A stretch of 6,794 nucleotides of DNA from Desulfacyla sp964522045 (lineage in GTDB: Bacteria > Desulfobacterota > DSM-4660 > Desulfatiglandales > Desulfatiglandaceae): the NCBI GenBank assembly GCA_964522045.1, contig CAZFSF010000139.1, positions 1-6,794 of the forward strand, given 5' to 3'. This document shows positions 6,589-6,794 of this stretch, piece by piece; position 1 is the stretch's first letter; each line of letters begins with the position of its first letter. A program made the translations under genes and the position numbers. Below the pieces are notes generated by a model. It saw nothing but the letters and a program-made list of their open reading frames with translations. It was not told the origin of the DNA and searched no databases.

Positions 6589-6595
6589 CTCCTTT
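6589..6595 (-). promoter_or_regulatory. Ribosome binding site that fixes the DUF898-TPR start
   Basis: On the - strand, AAAGGAG is followed by 6 nt and then ATG at 6582-6580. This strong Shine-Dalgarno decides for the 519-residue protein over the 31-residue-longer reading from ATG 6675, which has no such site. Confidence 0.8.
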
Positions 6596-6596
6596 A

Positions 6597-6613
6597 ACCG
6601 TTCACTGAACGGT
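6597..6613. promoter_or_regulatory. 17-bp palindrome ACCGTTCACTGAACGGT, candidate operator
   Basis: Two perfect 8-bp arms (ACCGTTCA and TGAACGGT) flank a single central base. The site lies immediately upstream of the Shine-Dalgarno of the DUF898-TPR gene, 15 bp before its start codon. It has the size and symmetry of a dimeric repressor site. In RNA a hairpin with so small a loop would lose its central pairs, but it could still sit beside the ribosome site. No T-tract follows, so it is not a terminator. The regulator is unknown. Confidence 0.4.
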
Positions 6614-6723
6614 GAAATTAGAAAATAGAAATTGGAAATTTGGCCTTCATACTTTTGTGCTGTTGATGAAAGCATTTAATTTGGGCCGATCTTCCCAGTT
6701 TCTAATTTCCAATTCCTAATTTC
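6614..6723. repeat. AT-rich imperfect inverted repeat element
   Basis: The left arm (6614-6643) is built of GAAATTAG and GAAATTGG-like units. The right arm (6695-6723) is its imperfect inverse, made of CTAATTTCC and CAATTCC units. The arms share GAAATT(G/A)GAAA(T/C)T-GG and the outer GAAATTAG, at roughly 80 percent identity with small gaps. They enclose about 50 bp of unremarkable sequence. Such units are commonly seen between genes in drafts of anaerobic bacteria. The right arm runs straight into the end of the small four-helix-bundle-like frame. Function is unknown. Confidence 0.5.
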
Positions 6724-6787
6724 AAGCCGTAAACAGCCATAACTCTTCTGCCAGTTTGTAGACATCCAATTCGTAAACTCGTTTCAT
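6722..6787 (-). pseudogene. Possible remnant of a four-helix-bundle (23S rRNA intervening-sequence protein family) gene, N-terminus only
   Basis: A 21-codon frame on the - strand begins MKRVYELDVYKLAEEL and reaches TGA at 6724-6722. The (E/K)LDVYKLAEEL pattern closely resembles the first helix of S23/avd-like four-helix-bundle proteins, which are about 115-130 residues long. After residue 16 the resemblance ends, the frame closes, and the next bases are the AT-rich repeat. No other frame downstream resumes the family pattern (for example the IAEG motif). It is therefore best read as a truncated remnant. A short native peptide, or the tail of a gene that begins outside the window, cannot be excluded because only 7 bases precede the ATG. 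Confidence 0.35.
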
Positions 6788-6794
6788 CTTTCCC

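Noticed and set aside
6583..6675. 31-residue N-terminal extension of the DUF898-TPR protein
   Set aside because: It would translate the AT-rich repeat and the 17-bp palindrome, has no Shine-Dalgarno, and is replaced by a well-supported start at 6582.
6614..6737. CRISPR-like or tandem array in the AT-rich repeat region
   Set aside because: The units are short, imperfect, inverted rather than direct, and have no regular spacers or cas genes nearby.

Overview
The window looks like a fragment of an anaerobic, probably Desulfobacterota-type (syntrophic or sulfate-reducing) genome of medium GC content, most likely a draft assembly or MAG. The lineage is inferred from gene content: an SCP-x-type thiolase next to an iron-sulfur flavoenzyme of the 2,4-dienoyl-CoA reductase class, a polyferredoxin-like protein, and AT-rich dispersed intergenic repeats. 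A run of exactly 100 Ns (3881-3980) is an assembly gap, so one gene is cut and the true distance across it is unknown.

Left part, + strand: the C-terminal two thirds of an SCP-x-like thiolase (1-837) is followed after 28 bp by a complete 668-residue flavin/4Fe-4S oxidoreductase (866-2872). They probably form one operon for acyl-CoA chain metabolism. A 213-bp intergenic region follows. It carries a candidate promoter with a perfect 12-bp palindrome, then a foldable 54-nt leader, then a cold-shock domain gene (3086-3286). A strong, probably bidirectional terminator (3305-3356) separates this gene from a convergent gene on the other strand.

Right part, - strand, in order of transcription: a tiny ORF resembling only the N-terminus of four-helix-bundle (23S rRNA intervening-sequence protein) genes (6787-6722); an AT-rich imperfect inverted repeat; a 17-bp palindrome and Shine-Dalgarno that set the start of a DUF898/YjgN-like membrane protein fused to four TPR repeats (6582-5023); a metallo-beta-lactamase-fold hydrolase with a C-terminal winged-helix-like region (4948-4049); a second copy of the dispersed repeat motif; the gap; and the C-terminal 169 residues of a ferredoxin-like protein with an extra cysteine cluster and two 4Fe-4S motifs (3880-3371).

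No tRNA, rRNA, CRISPR array, transposase or defence system is visible. The points most worth checking are the structured cold-shock leader, the DUF898-TPR fusion with its palindromic upstream site, and the repeat family linked to a truncated four-helix-bundle reading frame and to the assembly gap.
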